Of a stretch of 64,000 nt of DNA, positions 36,950-45,320 are shown piece by piece (the first letter of the stretch is position 1; each line of letters starts with the position of its first letter). The translations under genes were made by a program, and so were the position numbers. Location of the stretch: the NCBI GenBank assembly GCA_034521575.1, contig JAXHMJ010000005.1:1054001-1118000 (forward strand). Reading direction: 5' to 3'. Source of the DNA: a candidate division KSB1 bacterium (GTDB lineage Bacteria; Zhuqueibacterota; Zhuqueibacteria; Residuimicrobiales; Krinioviventaceae). The notes beneath the pieces were generated by a model. That model worked only from the letters and a program-made list of their open reading frames with translations, had not been told where the DNA came from and ran no database searches.

Positions 36950-38401
36950 TCAGTCTTGCTGAACATCCCTGCAATTGATGAATGAAATGGGATTTCCTTT
37001 AGAGGGTTCGCTTTTGATATTTATCAGTTTTAGACCGTTCACCCATTTGAAGGTCATGCCGGTGCTGGCTTTGATGGAAACATTTTCCAGCGTTATGTTC
37101 TCTAAAGGCTTATGGCTAATTCCGTTCATACTCAAGGCAACTCTGGCACCATCACAGGTTACATTCTTGATCGTAATATCTCTAAACACAGGATAAGCCT
37201 TGCCGCCCTTGTCCGCCAGGTAGGCCCCATAGTGGGTGTTGATGCGTATTGCCTCCGCCTTGATATTCTTCATTTTGATATTCTGATACCAAATATTCTC
37301 CACAACACCGCCACGGGAAGCGTTGGATTTCAGGCGAATACCCCTGTCAGCTCCGTCGAACTCGCAGTCATGCGCAAAAATGTTGCGGACATCGCCGGAC
37401 ATATCACTCCCGATTACGATGCCACCATGGCTCCGAAATCCTTTGATATGACGGACAACCACGTTCTCTGTCGGCTTGCCCACCCGCCATCCGTCTTCGT
37501 TGATGCCGGACTTGAGTGCAATACAATCATCACCTGCGTTGATTTGACAGTATTCAACGAGCGCGTTTTTTGTTGAGTTCAAGTTGATCCCGTCAGTGTT
37601 TGGGCCACCTTTGGTTTCCAAGCAAAGTTTCCTTACAATCACGTTTTCGCAATACAGAATATCAAAAGTCCAGAATGGCCCGGGCGCGGCAACGGTAAAG
37701 CTCTCAAACAGAACGTTCTTGCAGTTCACGGGATTAAAGAACTGGGGTCTGAGCGCAGACTTTGGGGTGCCGTGTATTCGTTTCTCCGGTGGCAGGTTCT
37801 TACGAATTTGTGTGTCGTATATAACACGGGCCATCTTATCGTCCCGTCCCTTCCACCCCCACCAGGCTTTGCCGTGACCGAACAGCTTGCCTGGGCCAGT
37901 GATGGCAATATTCTCGCAGTCCCTGGCGTAGATAAGAGGAGAATAGTTGTAAAGTTCAAAACCGGCCCAGCGTGTGAAAACCACAGGCAGGTAGTCCTGT
38001 GGGTCATCACTGAAGTGGAGCTCAGCTCCCTCTTCAAAATGTAAATTCACATTGCTCTTCAAGTGAATGGGTCCTGTAAACCATTTGCCCTTTGGAACCA
38101 GAACTTTTCCTCCACCCGCTGCAGAACAGGCTTCAATGGCTTTCTTGAAGGCTTTGGTGTTCTTTGTCTTGCCATCCCCTTTGGCGCCATACTGACTGAT
38201 GCTGAAGATTTGGTCCTTAAATACCGGTTTTTTCAACTGCGGCATCTTGAAAGGCGCCTCTATCTTCTCAATCTTCACAGGCGCTTTCTGGATAATAGCT
38301 GGCGTATCTGTTGCTCTTTCCGCTACTACTACCCGGCTTTGAATTAAGAGCAAAACACTAGTAGCCACGAGTCGTGCATAGTTCATCAAATTGAGTTTCA
38401 T
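36950..38401 (-). CDS. GH28 polygalacturonase-type glycoside hydrolase
   Basis: A 483-residue exported enzyme. A signal peptide (LVATSVLLLIQSRVVVA) is followed by ISQYGAKGDGKTKNTKAFKK, the usual start of the GH28 right-handed beta helix. Active-site motifs are complete: GPNTDGINLNST, GDDCIALKSG, FRSHGGIVIGS and RGIRLKS. It should hydrolyse galacturonan-type polymers such as pectin. The stop lies beside site g2 and the start about 17 bp after the core of site h, with complementary ends, so the gene is one integron cassette. Likely acts outside the cytoplasm. Confidence 0.92.
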   Translation of the reverse strand: MKLNLMNYARLVATSVLLLIQSRVVVAERATDTPAIIQKAPVKIEKIEAPFKMPQLKKPVFKDQIFSISQYGAKGDGKTKNTKAFKKAIEACSAAGGGKVLVPKGKWFTGPIHLKSNVNLHFEEGAELHFSDDPQDYLPVVFTRWAGFELYNYSPLIYARDCENIAITGPGKLFGHGKAWWGWKGRDDKMARVIYDTQIRKNLPPEKRIHGTPKSALRPQFFNPVNCKNVLFESFTVAAPGPFWTFDILYCENVIVRKLCLETKGGPNTDGINLNSTKNALVEYCQINAGDDCIALKSGINEDGWRVGKPTENVVVRHIKGFRSHGGIVIGSDMSGDVRNIFAHDCEFDGADRGIRLKSNASRGGVVENIWYQNIKMKNIKAEAIRINTHYGAYLADKGGKAYPVFRDITIKNVTCDGARVALSMNGISHKPLENITLENVSIKASTGMTFKWVNGLKLINIKSEPSKGNPISFINCRDVQQD

Positions 38402-38417
38402 CTTCTTTCCTTTTCTC

Positions 38418-38545
38418 TGCCAACAATTAAATCAGCCGTTTTAACCGCATCGGACAAACCAGCGCAAACCAACTGAACCTGACATTGCCCCGAAATGTGC
38501 CTGAACGAATCGGCGGTTAAAATCGGCTGCATTTGCTTGTTATAG
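38418..38545. repeat. attC site h
   Basis: Cores TGCCAAC (38418-38424) and GTTATAG (38539-38545), with arms AAATCAGCCGTTTTAACCGC and GCGGTTAAAATCGGCTGCATT. It is almost identical to site i apart from the cores, as expected for cassettes recombined at the same point. GTTATAGC complements GCTATAAC at site i. Confidence 0.88.
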
Positions 38546-38626
38546 CCTTATTGTGCGAGTCCGCAAAATTTATGATAATGTTGGTGTTAGCTTGTTATGA
38601 CACACTTCAGTTGAACATGTACCAAT

Positions 38627-39571
38627 TCACTTGCTAATTTGTATATTAATTATATAGGTTCCTGAATTTTGCGGACGCACCTTTTCTGTTCCAAGCATTG
38701 TATCGTAAATGATGCTTTTCCCATCTGGAGACCATGAAGCCCGAACTTCGTTTGCGTCTTTTGTATCCAGAACTTTAACTGCTTTTTGGCTGCCGTCACT
38801 TTTAATAATGAATAGGTCATAATTGTCAGATTCCATATTTGAATAGAGAATCCATTCACCGTCCGGTGACCACGTTGGGTATTCTCCTCCCTCTGTTGTA
38901 ATCTGCGTCAAGTTGCTGCCGTCGGTGTTGACTGTCCAAATGTTATAAACATTTGAAATATTGTCAATTGACTCAAACACGACTTTGGAACCGTCCGGTG
39001 AAAATTTTGGCCAACCTTCATAGGTGCGGTCTACAAGAATATACTCGGTTTTGTTTGTTGACAAATTTGTCAACCCGAGAAAATCGTCCTCACTATTCGT
39101 AGAAGAAAAATCTGCATCATACACAATATTATGTCCATCCGACGACCAGTCACCGGCTTGGACAGTTACTGTGTCCGGTGATATATGTTTTATTTCTTTA
39201 TCATCAATGGATATTGTAAAAATATAATATTCTTGCTCGTCTATTCGGTTTGAGCTAAAGCCAAGGGAACGGCCGTCCGGTGCCCAAAAAGGGTGCATGT
39301 CTATGGACGCCTCAAATGTAATTTGCTGAACAGTGCTGCCGTCTTTGGATGTTATAAAAATATCCTGTCTTGTTTCTTCAGTCCAACCTGTATATGCGAT
39401 CTGTGTTCCGTCCGGCGACCATTCCGGGTGCTTTCCACTGTCAATAAGCAGTTTAGGTTCTGATACATTTATTTTTACCTGTCCGTTGTCTTTTTTGAGA
39501 GGACTCAAGTCTTCTTCACACCCAACAATAAAAAGTAGGGCAGCAACGATTGTCATAATTTTTAATCTCAC
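38627..39571 (-). CDS. TolB-like WD40/PD40 lipoprotein
   Basis: A 314-residue lipoprotein. The GTG start has AAAGGAG upstream. The signal peptide ends in the lipobox FIVGC (Cys 18). Six repeats of the PD40 type follow, each with a core like HPEWSPDGTQIAYT, HPFWAPDGRSLGFS, WPKFSPDGSKVVFE or YPTWSPDGEWILYS, predicting a six-bladed propeller like the C-terminal domain of TolB. No tol-pal genes lie nearby, so a surface-binding role is more likely than Tol function. It is a complete cassette between attC sites h and i. Confidence 0.9.
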   Translation of the reverse strand: MRLKIMTIVAALLFIVGCEEDLSPLKKDNGQVKINVSEPKLLIDSGKHPEWSPDGTQIAYTGWTEETRQDIFITSKDGSTVQQITFEASIDMHPFWAPDGRSLGFSSNRIDEQEYYIFTISIDDKEIKHISPDTVTVQAGDWSSDGHNIVYDADFSSTNSEDDFLGLTNLSTNKTEYILVDRTYEGWPKFSPDGSKVVFESIDNISNVYNIWTVNTDGSNLTQITTEGGEYPTWSPDGEWILYSNMESDNYDLFIIKSDGSQKAVKVLDTKDANEVRASWSPDGKSIIYDTMLGTEKVRPQNSGTYIINIQISK

Positions 39572-39811
39572 AATAACTCCTTTAGATCTTGATACTGAAG
39601 ATCTAGTGATGAAGGTTAATTACGACAAGAATTTTCTATATTCACAATAGAAAGGTGACTAATGGCTTTGTTTGAATATCCCGTATAATTAAAGATACGA
39701 ATGTAGCGAATTATATCAATAGTATTTTTAAGTGATCGATATAATTATTTAAAATTGCACATTAAATGCCGATTGGTTTTTCTGATGTAGATAATTTATT
39801 GTTGATGATAG

Positions 39812-39939
39812 CTATAACAATTAAATCAGCCGTTTTAACCGCATCGGACAAACCAGCGCAAACCAACTGAACCTGACATTGCCCCGAAATGTGCCTGAAC
39901 GAATCGGCGGTTAAAATCGGCTGCAGTTGCTTGTTAGCA
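39812..39939. repeat. attC site i
   Basis: Cores CTATAAC (39812-39818) and GTTAGCA (39933-39939). Its body differs from site h by only about one base over some 110 bp. GTTAGCAG complements CTGCTAAC at site j. Confidence 0.88.
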
Positions 39940-39984
39940 GAATATGCCGGCAATTATTGATTTATTCCGCACGTATGCTTGCGC

Positions 39985-40386
39985 TTATTGACGATTAATG
40001 AAATCTTTTGATATTCGAAGGACAAAATCTTTTACTTGCTTGGCATCCTTAAGCGCAAGATTCATATCTTCGTCGTTCAAGTCGAATGGATATGGATATC
40101 GAACATTAACGCTGTAGTCCGTTAATCTCAGGCATTCATCTTCGATAATTTTAAATTCGACATAATATTCGCTGCAAAGTTTATTCAATATGACCAAATC
40201 ATGAGTTTTTAACACCTCATGATTATTGAGAACTAAAAAACCCTTCAAGTATTTTTCAGCAGATTGTTGACAATGGTAACAAATGATTTCAATAGGGCGG
40301 GGGTGCATTGTCAAAAGGTGATTAGCTGAGGATAAATCAATTTTTGCAATATCAAACCATTCTTGAGCAAGTTGGCTGTTATCCAT
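39985..40386 (-). CDS. HEPN-domain toxin of a HEPN-MNT pair
   Basis: A 133-residue helical HEPN protein: WFDIAKIDLSSANHLL, EIICYHCQQSAEKYLKGFLV and the characteristic SVNVRYPYPFDLND near the C-terminus. In such pairs the HEPN protein is an RNase and the MNT nucleotidyltransferase its antitoxin. Note that the usual R-x4-6-H ribonuclease motif is not clear in the late region here, so this may be the PF05168 type with altered chemistry. It overlaps the MNT gene by 8 bp. Same cassette as MNT. Confidence 0.85.
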   Translation of the reverse strand: MDNSQLAQEWFDIAKIDLSSANHLLTMHPRPIEIICYHCQQSAEKYLKGFLVLNNHEVLKTHDLVILNKLCSEYYVEFKIIEDECLRLTDYSVNVRYPYPFDLNDEDMNLALKDAKQVKDFVLRISKDFINRQ

Positions 40387-40696
40387 TTAGCAGAATCCCC
40401 TGATTTAGAATTTTATATTCCAATGTATTTTGATGTGCAGCTCTTTGTTGAAATTCATAAGAGTCATAAATTAAAATGTCGAGGGGGATATTTAGAATAT
40501 TATTGATTTCCTTTCTTATTGCTCTTATTAAATCAATCTTTCTATTATTTCCTAAATTAGTTGTTACGCATAAATCAAGGTCACTTTCAATATTGGGCTC
40601 TCCCTGTGCATAGGAGCCAAACAGAAAAATATCTTTCACTGGAAATTTCGAGTCTATTGTTGACGCGATTAAGTTTATTTGATCATTTGTTATCAT
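40379..40696 (-). CDS. MNT-type minimal nucleotidyltransferase antitoxin
   Basis: About 105 residues from the ATG at 40696 (MITNDQINLIAST). The nucleotidyltransferase motif is intact: FLFGSYAQGEPNIESDLDLC, with the GS turn and two Asp residues, and a third Asp in IPLDILIYDS. In known MntA-HepT pairs it inactivates the toxin by adding AMP. The longer frame to 40747 begins with an unlikely basic leader. Cassette bounded by attC sites i and j. Confidence 0.87.
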   Translation of the reverse strand: MITNDQINLIASTIDSKFPVKDIFLFGSYAQGEPNIESDLDLCVTTNLGNNRKIDLIRAIRKEINNILNIPLDILIYDSYEFQQRAAHQNTLEYKILNQGILLNG

Positions 40697-40802
40697 GAGT
40701 TCAATTCTTATATATTTTATGAAAAGTTTTCTATACCTAACCAACAATTATGCTGTTCAATTTCCTGTTAAAGAGATGATAAAAATTTTTGATTTTCGAC
40801 CC

Positions 40803-40931
40803 TGCTAACACTTTGCTCACGCGCGGCGGCGAGCAACCAATCAGATTGACCAACGAATTCTGCCACTGAATTTGACCTCGAAGCTGTCAAAGGCGACGGC
40901 GCCAGCCGTCGCGTGCAGCAGATTGTTGAAC
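40803..40931. repeat. attC site j
   Basis: Cores TGCTAAC (40803-40809) and GTTGAAC (40925-40931, perfect GTTRRRY). Arms CTTTGCTCACGCGCGGCGGC and the inverse of GCCGTCGCGTGCAGCAGATT pair with the usual bulges. GTTGAACT nearly complements AGTCCAAC at site k0 (one mismatch). Confidence 0.85.
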
Positions 40932-41028
40932 TAAGCCCGCCCAAAAAAGCGGGCGGGCACTTTTGCCTGATAATTGCAGCCATCGTGAACCTCACAAATC
41001 AATTATTCATTTTAAAAGGAGGTTCACG

Positions 41029-41895
41029 ATGACTGACTGGCGTACACGTATGACTGAAGACATGCAACTCAAAGGCATGTCGGAACGAACAATTGAAATG
41101 TACATTCGTTCTATTGCTCAACTTTCAACATATTACCAAAAACCACCTGGTCAAATCACCGAAGAGGAACTGCGCCAATACTTCCTCTACAACAAAAACA
41201 AACGCAAATGGTCGCGAACCGCATGTACCATTGCATTATGCGGTATCAAGTTCTTTTTTACCCATACCCTGCAACGCGATTGGACAACAATCAGGTTTGT
41301 GCGTCCTGAAAAACAAAAATCATTACCTGTTGTATTAAGCCAGGCTCAAGTTCACAAAATTTTAAAGAACGTACGGTTTCCTCATCATCAGGCCTGTTTA
41401 TTCACGATCTATTCTCTCGGTCTTCGGCTTCAAGAAGGTACCCATCTCCAAATATCCGACATTGATTCTGAACGTATGTTTGTCCATATTCATCGCGGCA
41501 AAGGAAACAAGGACAGATATATACCATTACCTCAACGCACTCTTGAATTGTTGAGAACTTTCTACAAAACACATCGAAATCCAAAATGGATATTCCCGGC
41601 ACCTGGCCGTGGTGGAAACGCTATGCCAACCACTGACAAACCTATTCCTTTGACAAGTATACAAATTGCTTTCAAAGAAGCCAAGGATGCTGTTAAAATT
41701 GCAAAAAAGGTTTCTGTTCACCATCTCCGGCATTCGTATGCCACACATTTACTCGAAGCCGGCGTTGATCTGAGGTTTGTGCAAAAATATCTCGGCCACG
41801 AAGATCCCAAAACAACCATGATCTATACTCAACTGATCAATCAGAATCTGCCTGACCCAGTTCATGTGATCAATAAGGTTATGAACAGCCTGTGA
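41029..41895 (+). CDS. XerC/D-like tyrosine recombinase of an IS91-type element
   Basis: About 288 residues from the ATG at 41029, set by AAAGGAGG just upstream. The N-terminal SAM-like domain is RMTEDMQLKGMSERTIEMYI. Catalytic residues are visible: Arg in YSLGLRLQEG, Lys in HRGKGNKDRYIPL, His-x-x-Arg in HHLRHSYATHLLEAG, His in LGHEDPKTT and the nucleophile Tyr in MIYTQL. Its stop overlaps the transposase start region. It is not an integron integrase: the extra helix region between the Lys and HxxR motifs does not resemble IntI, and its pairing with an IS91 transposase is the known arrangement of such elements. Confidence 0.88.
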   Translation: MTDWRTRMTEDMQLKGMSERTIEMYIRSIAQLSTYYQKPPGQITEEELRQYFLYNKNKRKWSRTACTIALCGIKFFFTHTLQRDWTTIRFVRPEKQKSLPVVLSQAQVHKILKNVRFPHHQACLFTIYSLGLRLQEGTHLQISDIDSERMFVHIHRGKGNKDRYIPLPQRTLELLRTFYKTHRNPKWIFPAPGRGGNAMPTTDKPIPLTSIQIAFKEAKDAVKIAKKVSVHHLRHSYATHLLEAGVDLRFVQKYLGHEDPKTTMIYTQLINQNLPDPVHVINKVMNSL

Positions 41896-42989
41896 TCACA
41901 ATGGCGGACATTATCCGCCAATATGGAAATGAAACAATTGCAAAATATAGACCAAGTATTCTTCCAAGTCATTATAAAACCATGCAGAATATTGTTGACT
42001 GTAGAACTTCTGCACTGGGTGGACAGACTTGGAAATGTGAAGAATGCCGCAAAATACATTACAGTTATCATTCATGTAGAAATCGACATTGTCCAAAATG
42101 TCAAAATGACCGCGCAAATCAATGGCTTGCCAAACAATATCAGACTCTGTTGCCGACATCCTATTTTTTGGCGACCATTACAATACCAAATGAACTGCAT
42201 ACCGCCTTTCAACAACATCAAAGAATGCTTTACTCGTTACTCTTTCGAGCCGCCGCTCAGGCGCTGCTAATTCTGGCAAAAGAGAAAAAATACCTCGGCG
42301 CCGATATCGGCATGATGGGTGTTTTGCATACATGGACGCGCGATCTGAGATATCACCCGCATATTCATTTCCTTATACCGGCTGGCGGACTGACCAAAGA
42401 TGGCAAACGCTGGAAATGGGCCAAACCCGATTTTCTGGTGCATGTCAAACCCTTGTCAATATTGATTCGCAGATTATTCAAAGATGCTCTCATTCAGAAA
42501 AATTTGAATCTTCATCTGCCAGTCAATACATGGAAAAAGAAATGGGTTTGTCATATCAAACCAGTTGGAAACGGACAATCAGCTCTTAAATACTTGGCAC
42601 CATACATCATGCGTGTAGCCATTTCTGACAAAAACATAATAAACTTACAACATGGCAAGGTAACATTCCGCTATAAAGATGCTCAAACAGATACCGTGAA
42701 AACCCGGTCACTGGATGCCAATGAATTCATATATCTGTTCTTACAACATATTCTTCCAAAAAGCTTTGTAAAAGTGCGCTATTTTGGAATATTGGCCACC
42801 AAAAAACGAGGTGAATTGGCATATGTCAAAGAACTGATCGGTGAACGTTTACAAACAAATATTGATGATTTAATCACAGACGATAAAATCATGAAATGCC
42901 CTGACTGCGGACATGCACTGATTTTTGTCGCGGAAATCCCGAAAACAAGAGGACCTCCAAATATTGGGCTTACAATCTCAAAACTTTAA
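41892..42989 (+). CDS. IS91-family HUH transposase
   Basis: About 362-365 residues. The N-terminal zinc ribbon is CRNRHCPKCQNDRANQWLAK, the HUH metal motif is HPHIHFLIPAGG (about 152-163), and the tyrosine-bearing helix has ALKYLAPYIMRVAISDKN. A C-terminal CPDCGHALIF may bind a second zinc. Such enzymes move DNA by single-strand rolling-circle transfer. Start GTG 41892 or ATG 41901; either overlaps or abuts the recombinase stop. The gene appears intact. Confidence 0.9.
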   Translation: MITMADIIRQYGNETIAKYRPSILPSHYKTMQNIVDCRTSALGGQTWKCEECRKIHYSYHSCRNRHCPKCQNDRANQWLAKQYQTLLPTSYFLATITIPNELHTAFQQHQRMLYSLLFRAAAQALLILAKEKKYLGADIGMMGVLHTWTRDLRYHPHIHFLIPAGGLTKDGKRWKWAKPDFLVHVKPLSILIRRLFKDALIQKNLNLHLPVNTWKKKWVCHIKPVGNGQSALKYLAPYIMRVAISDKNIINLQHGKVTFRYKDAQTDTVKTRSLDANEFIYLFLQHILPKSFVKVRYFGILATKKRGELAYVKELIGERLQTNIDDLITDDKIMKCPDCGHALIFVAEIPKTRGPPNIGLTISKL

Positions 42990-43231
42990 AAAATCATTTT
43001 CAATGACATGGGTGACGTATGTCTTTTATATTAGAAAACAGTAGTTTTGCCTTGTTTACAGCTTATTTTGAACCTTGCTCAGGATTTGATACTATTCATT
43101 TTTCTAGTATTTTTTCCGAGATATATTTTCTGAACAGTTTTTAACTGTTGTGTAGAGTGCCTTCCCAAAAATGTAAATTCCATTAACTTACAACTCCACT
43201 ACTAAAACTCGCTACGAGTCGTTAGGGCCAA

Positions 43232-43299
43232 GTCCAACCCCGCGTTCGCATATCGACCTTCACTGCGTTCAGGTCGAATGCAACGCTTATTCGTTAGCC
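43232..43299. repeat. attC site k0
   Basis: Cores GTCCAAC (43232-43238) and GTTAGCC (43293-43299). Arms GCGTTCGCATATCGACCT and AGGTCGAATGCAACGC pair strongly. GTTAGCCGT exactly complements ACGGCTAAC at site k, enclosing the mazF cassette. Confidence 0.87.
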
Positions 43300-43371
43300 G
43301 TTTACTTGAAATGATCTCATATACTTTAAAAAGTCTGTGCTTGATTTTGCAAATTTTTATCTATGCCCAAT

Positions 43372-43728
43372 TTACACAGCAAAAAAGTTAGCGAGCTCTT
43401 CTTTGAAGGAAGTAATATCTTTATTGCTTAATTTACCAAATTGCTTAACGATAATCTTTTTGTCGATGGTTGCGAATCTCATACGAATCATTGAAGGTTT
43501 TGGCAAATTTGCTTTTTGCCACTCTTGAATATGATAATCGCCTAATTTAACTTTTATATCAATTTTGCTGGTGATAAAAGCAATAACAATATCTAAGCCT
43601 TTATTATATTCATCTGGTGAGACGACGAGAGCGGGGCGTTTTTTAGACGAAGATAGGTCTGTAAATGGAAATGGGACAAGGACAATGTCCCATTTTTTAT
43701 AATGTATTGTAGATTTCATCTTCTTCAT
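43372..43728 (-). CDS. MazF/PemK-type endoribonuclease toxin
   Basis: A 118-residue toxin; a start nine bases in (MKSTIHYKKWD) is equally possible. Family marks are WDIVLVPFPFTDLSSSKKRPALVVSPDEYN, with the Arg-Pro-Ala strand, and the later MIRMRFATIDKKI. MazF enzymes cut mRNA at short sequences. The RHH antitoxin gene upstream overlaps its start by 31 bp. The cassette is bounded by sites k0 and k with 9-nt complementary ends. Confidence 0.88.
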   Translation of the reverse strand: MKKMKSTIHYKKWDIVLVPFPFTDLSSSKKRPALVVSPDEYNKGLDIVIAFITSKIDIKVKLGDYHIQEWQKANLPKPSMIRMRFATIDKKIIVKQFGKLSNKDITSFKEELANFFAV

Positions 43729-43939
43729 TATCCCATTCTGAGAATGAAAATTCTGACATTTTCATGATCTCTTTTAGGTTTTCGCTTTCTGAAAGATTAA
43801 TCAATACATCCTTTTTTTCGTCAATATAGTTTTCAATTAATTCAGTTAGAATACTGCTCATTGATTTGCCTTCAATGGATGCAATAATTTTTAATGCTTT
43901 TCTTTTATTGTCATCTATTCTTACACTCATAACACTCAT
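43697..43939 (-). CDS. RHH (CopG-like) antitoxin of the MazF toxin
   Basis: About 80 residues from the ATG at 43939 (AAGGAG upstream). MSVRIDDNKRKALKIIASIEG is a ribbon-helix-helix DNA-binding segment, and the acidic tail (FSFSEWDNEEDEIYNTL) is the likely toxin-binding part. An inverted repeat TTACCT...AGGTAA (43962-43983) lies just upstream of the gene and could be its operator. Confidence 0.85.
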   Translation of the reverse strand: MSVMSVRIDDNKRKALKIIASIEGKSMSSILTELIENYIDEKKDVLINLSESENLKEIMKMSEFSFSEWDNEEDEIYNTL

Positions 43940-43961
43940 AATAAATCTCCTTTTTGTAGTC

Positions 43962-43983
43962 TTACCTACAAAAAGTAAGGTAA
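43962..43983. promoter_or_regulatory. candidate operator upstream of mazF-type pair
   Basis: Six-base arms TTACCT and AGGTAA with a 10-base spacer lie about 23 bp upstream of the antitoxin ATG. This is the place and size expected for RHH autoregulation. Short, so it could be chance. Confidence 0.3.
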
Positions 43984-44103
43984 TCATTATTAAATGTCAA
44001 TGATTAAATTAAATTGCATATACAAATATTTCGTTGTGCTTGAGATTGTGATGTTTTATCAGGCTATTTTCATCGAAAACAATTTACGATTTGCTTTTTT
44101 TAC

Positions 44104-44238
44104 GGCTAACATCAAGTATTTTATCCTGCGTTGAGCCCGGAAAAAACCGCACATGACTGCGGTTCTTCCAGGAATGATTACAATAGTTATAAATTGTCAA
44201 ACAAACAAGCTCAATGCTGGATAAAATAACGGTTGAAC
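44104..44238. repeat. attC site k
   Basis: Cores GGCTAAC (44104-44110) and GTTGAAC (44232-44238), with arms CAAGTATTTTATCCTGCG and the inverse of GCTGGATAAAATAACGG. Nearly identical to site e, and the match continues to about 44460. Confidence 0.85.
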
Positions 44239-44365
44239 GATGCCGCGGTCTATGCCTATCTCTATCCAATATCATAGTGTTGAAAATATTACCTTTTTGC
44301 TTTTTATCACTGATTTTATTGACATTTTTCAAGAATTCATCTCTTTTCATTCTTGTCCAACTCGA

Positions 44366-44562
44366 AAAAACTCGCCAGAGCATACGTCACCAATGGCCCC
44401 GAGTGAAATTTTTAAAATTGTGACACCGAAAACATCATTTTATACCTCTATGGTGGTTGATAAACCGGTAATTGCTGATCGCAACCCGGTGCTTATAGCG
44501 GCCCGGATAATCAATCACTCGTTCCGGATCGCGATAAACATCTTTGCAAACCGTAATCCACT
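44366..44562 (-). mobile_element. IS91-like relic, copy 3 (truncated)
   Basis: Matches the left about 200 bp of copies 1 and 2, including the GAGCATACGTCACCAATGG end and the transposase tail. It then stops abruptly near 44562, where group II intron RT sequence begins. Confidence 0.7.
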
Positions 44563-44831
44563 TTTTTTAATATGCCATGATCCAAACTGTCGAAAAACTT
44601 GCTCACATCTGCATCCACTATCCAGCGAATATTCTGCCTGTAACATTGTTCTCTGAGTTCCTTGATGGCCTGGTGAGGGCTGCGCCCTTCACGAAACCCA
44701 TAAGAAAAATCATAGAAATCCTGTTCGTAGACCGAACTCATAACCATACTGACTGCCCGCTGCACAACCTTGTCCTCGAATGTTGGCATACCCAGAGGAC
44801 GTTGACATAACAAAGCAGGAAGCAGCTTCAT
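44563..44831 (-). pseudogene. group II intron reverse-transcriptase fragment
   Basis: The minus frame reads RPLGMPTFEDKVVQRAVSMV, FYDFSYGFREGRSPHQA and WIVDADVSKFFDSLDH, which are RT blocks 1 to 3 of bacterial group II intron proteins. It lacks the N-terminus, the YADD active site and the maturase domain. It ends at the IS91 relic on one side. Upstream DNA to about 45.2 kb may include intron RNA. Some group IIC introns are known to insert at attC sites, and the array context fits that, but class cannot be told from this fragment. Confidence 0.75.
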
Positions 44832-45239
44832 TATGCCCGGGGTGTTTTGTCAACCGGTTACCCCATCGTTCTTTGGTGTGAATACAAGGAAACAGAAGGC
44901 TCTCCCAAGTTCCCAGGCTACTCTTTTGAGTACATGATCTGGTCTTAGACCCCGGTGGTGTCTCATGAACTCGCCACTTGCGTTCATGAGACTGCTGCCT
45001 TCCAAAAAATGCAGTCCGTCGGCTTTTCAAAGCGAATACCGTTCGCTCCTTATCCTTATGTCCACAACTATACATATTTCGGGGCTCAATACAGACCCTG
45101 CACCCTCGATTCCCTCAGCTTCGTACGCCCGTTACCGGGCTTGCACGTGAGGTTCACTACTGCCCTGTTGGCTAAACTTTGAGCAGGTGGGACTTGCACC
45201 CACTGGGTAACGTAATCGTATTTCAATGAACTTTGCCAT
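44832..45239. other. possible intron 5' region, no gene supported
   Basis: No ORF with recognisable protein. On the minus strand this DNA precedes the RT fragment and contains inverted repeats (for example TCATGAACTCGCCA / GCGTTCATGAG), as expected for the structured 5' RNA of a group II intron. A full intron fold was not derived. Confidence 0.3.
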
Positions 45240-45287
45240 CTCCCAACGATCTGGATTTAGCTTGGCACGAGCAAAATTGTGTTATGC
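45240..45287. repeat. attC-like site l
   Basis: Right core GTTATGC (45281-45287) is certain, because GTTATGCAA complements TTGCATAAC at 46017-46025. The left core TCCCAAC and the weak arms around GATTTAGCTTGG are less convincing; the site may be altered by the intron. Confidence 0.5.
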
Positions 45288-45320
45288 AAAATTATGATTT
45301 ACCTGATTTTTCCAAATTTA

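Larger units (their letters stand above)
40945..43030 (+). mobile_element. intact IS91-like element with tyrosine recombinase
   Basis: Two overlapping plus-strand genes (recombinase, then Y-transposase) form an apparently complete element within one cassette, opposite in orientation to the cassette genes. Its right end carries CATGGGTGACGTATG (43007-43021), found inverted at the ends of the relics near 33.0 kb and 44.4 kb. The left limit is estimated. In the rest of the host cassette (43022-43231) a 36-codon minus-strand ORF, MEFTFLGRHSTQQLK and on, may be a remnant of the original cargo. Confidence 0.75.

Noticed and set aside
41029-41895. Tyrosine recombinase within the array as the integron integrase
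   Set aside because: It lacks the IntI-type insertion between the Lys and HxxR motifs, is coupled to an IS91-type transposase, and lies inside one cassette in opposite orientation rather than next to an attI.
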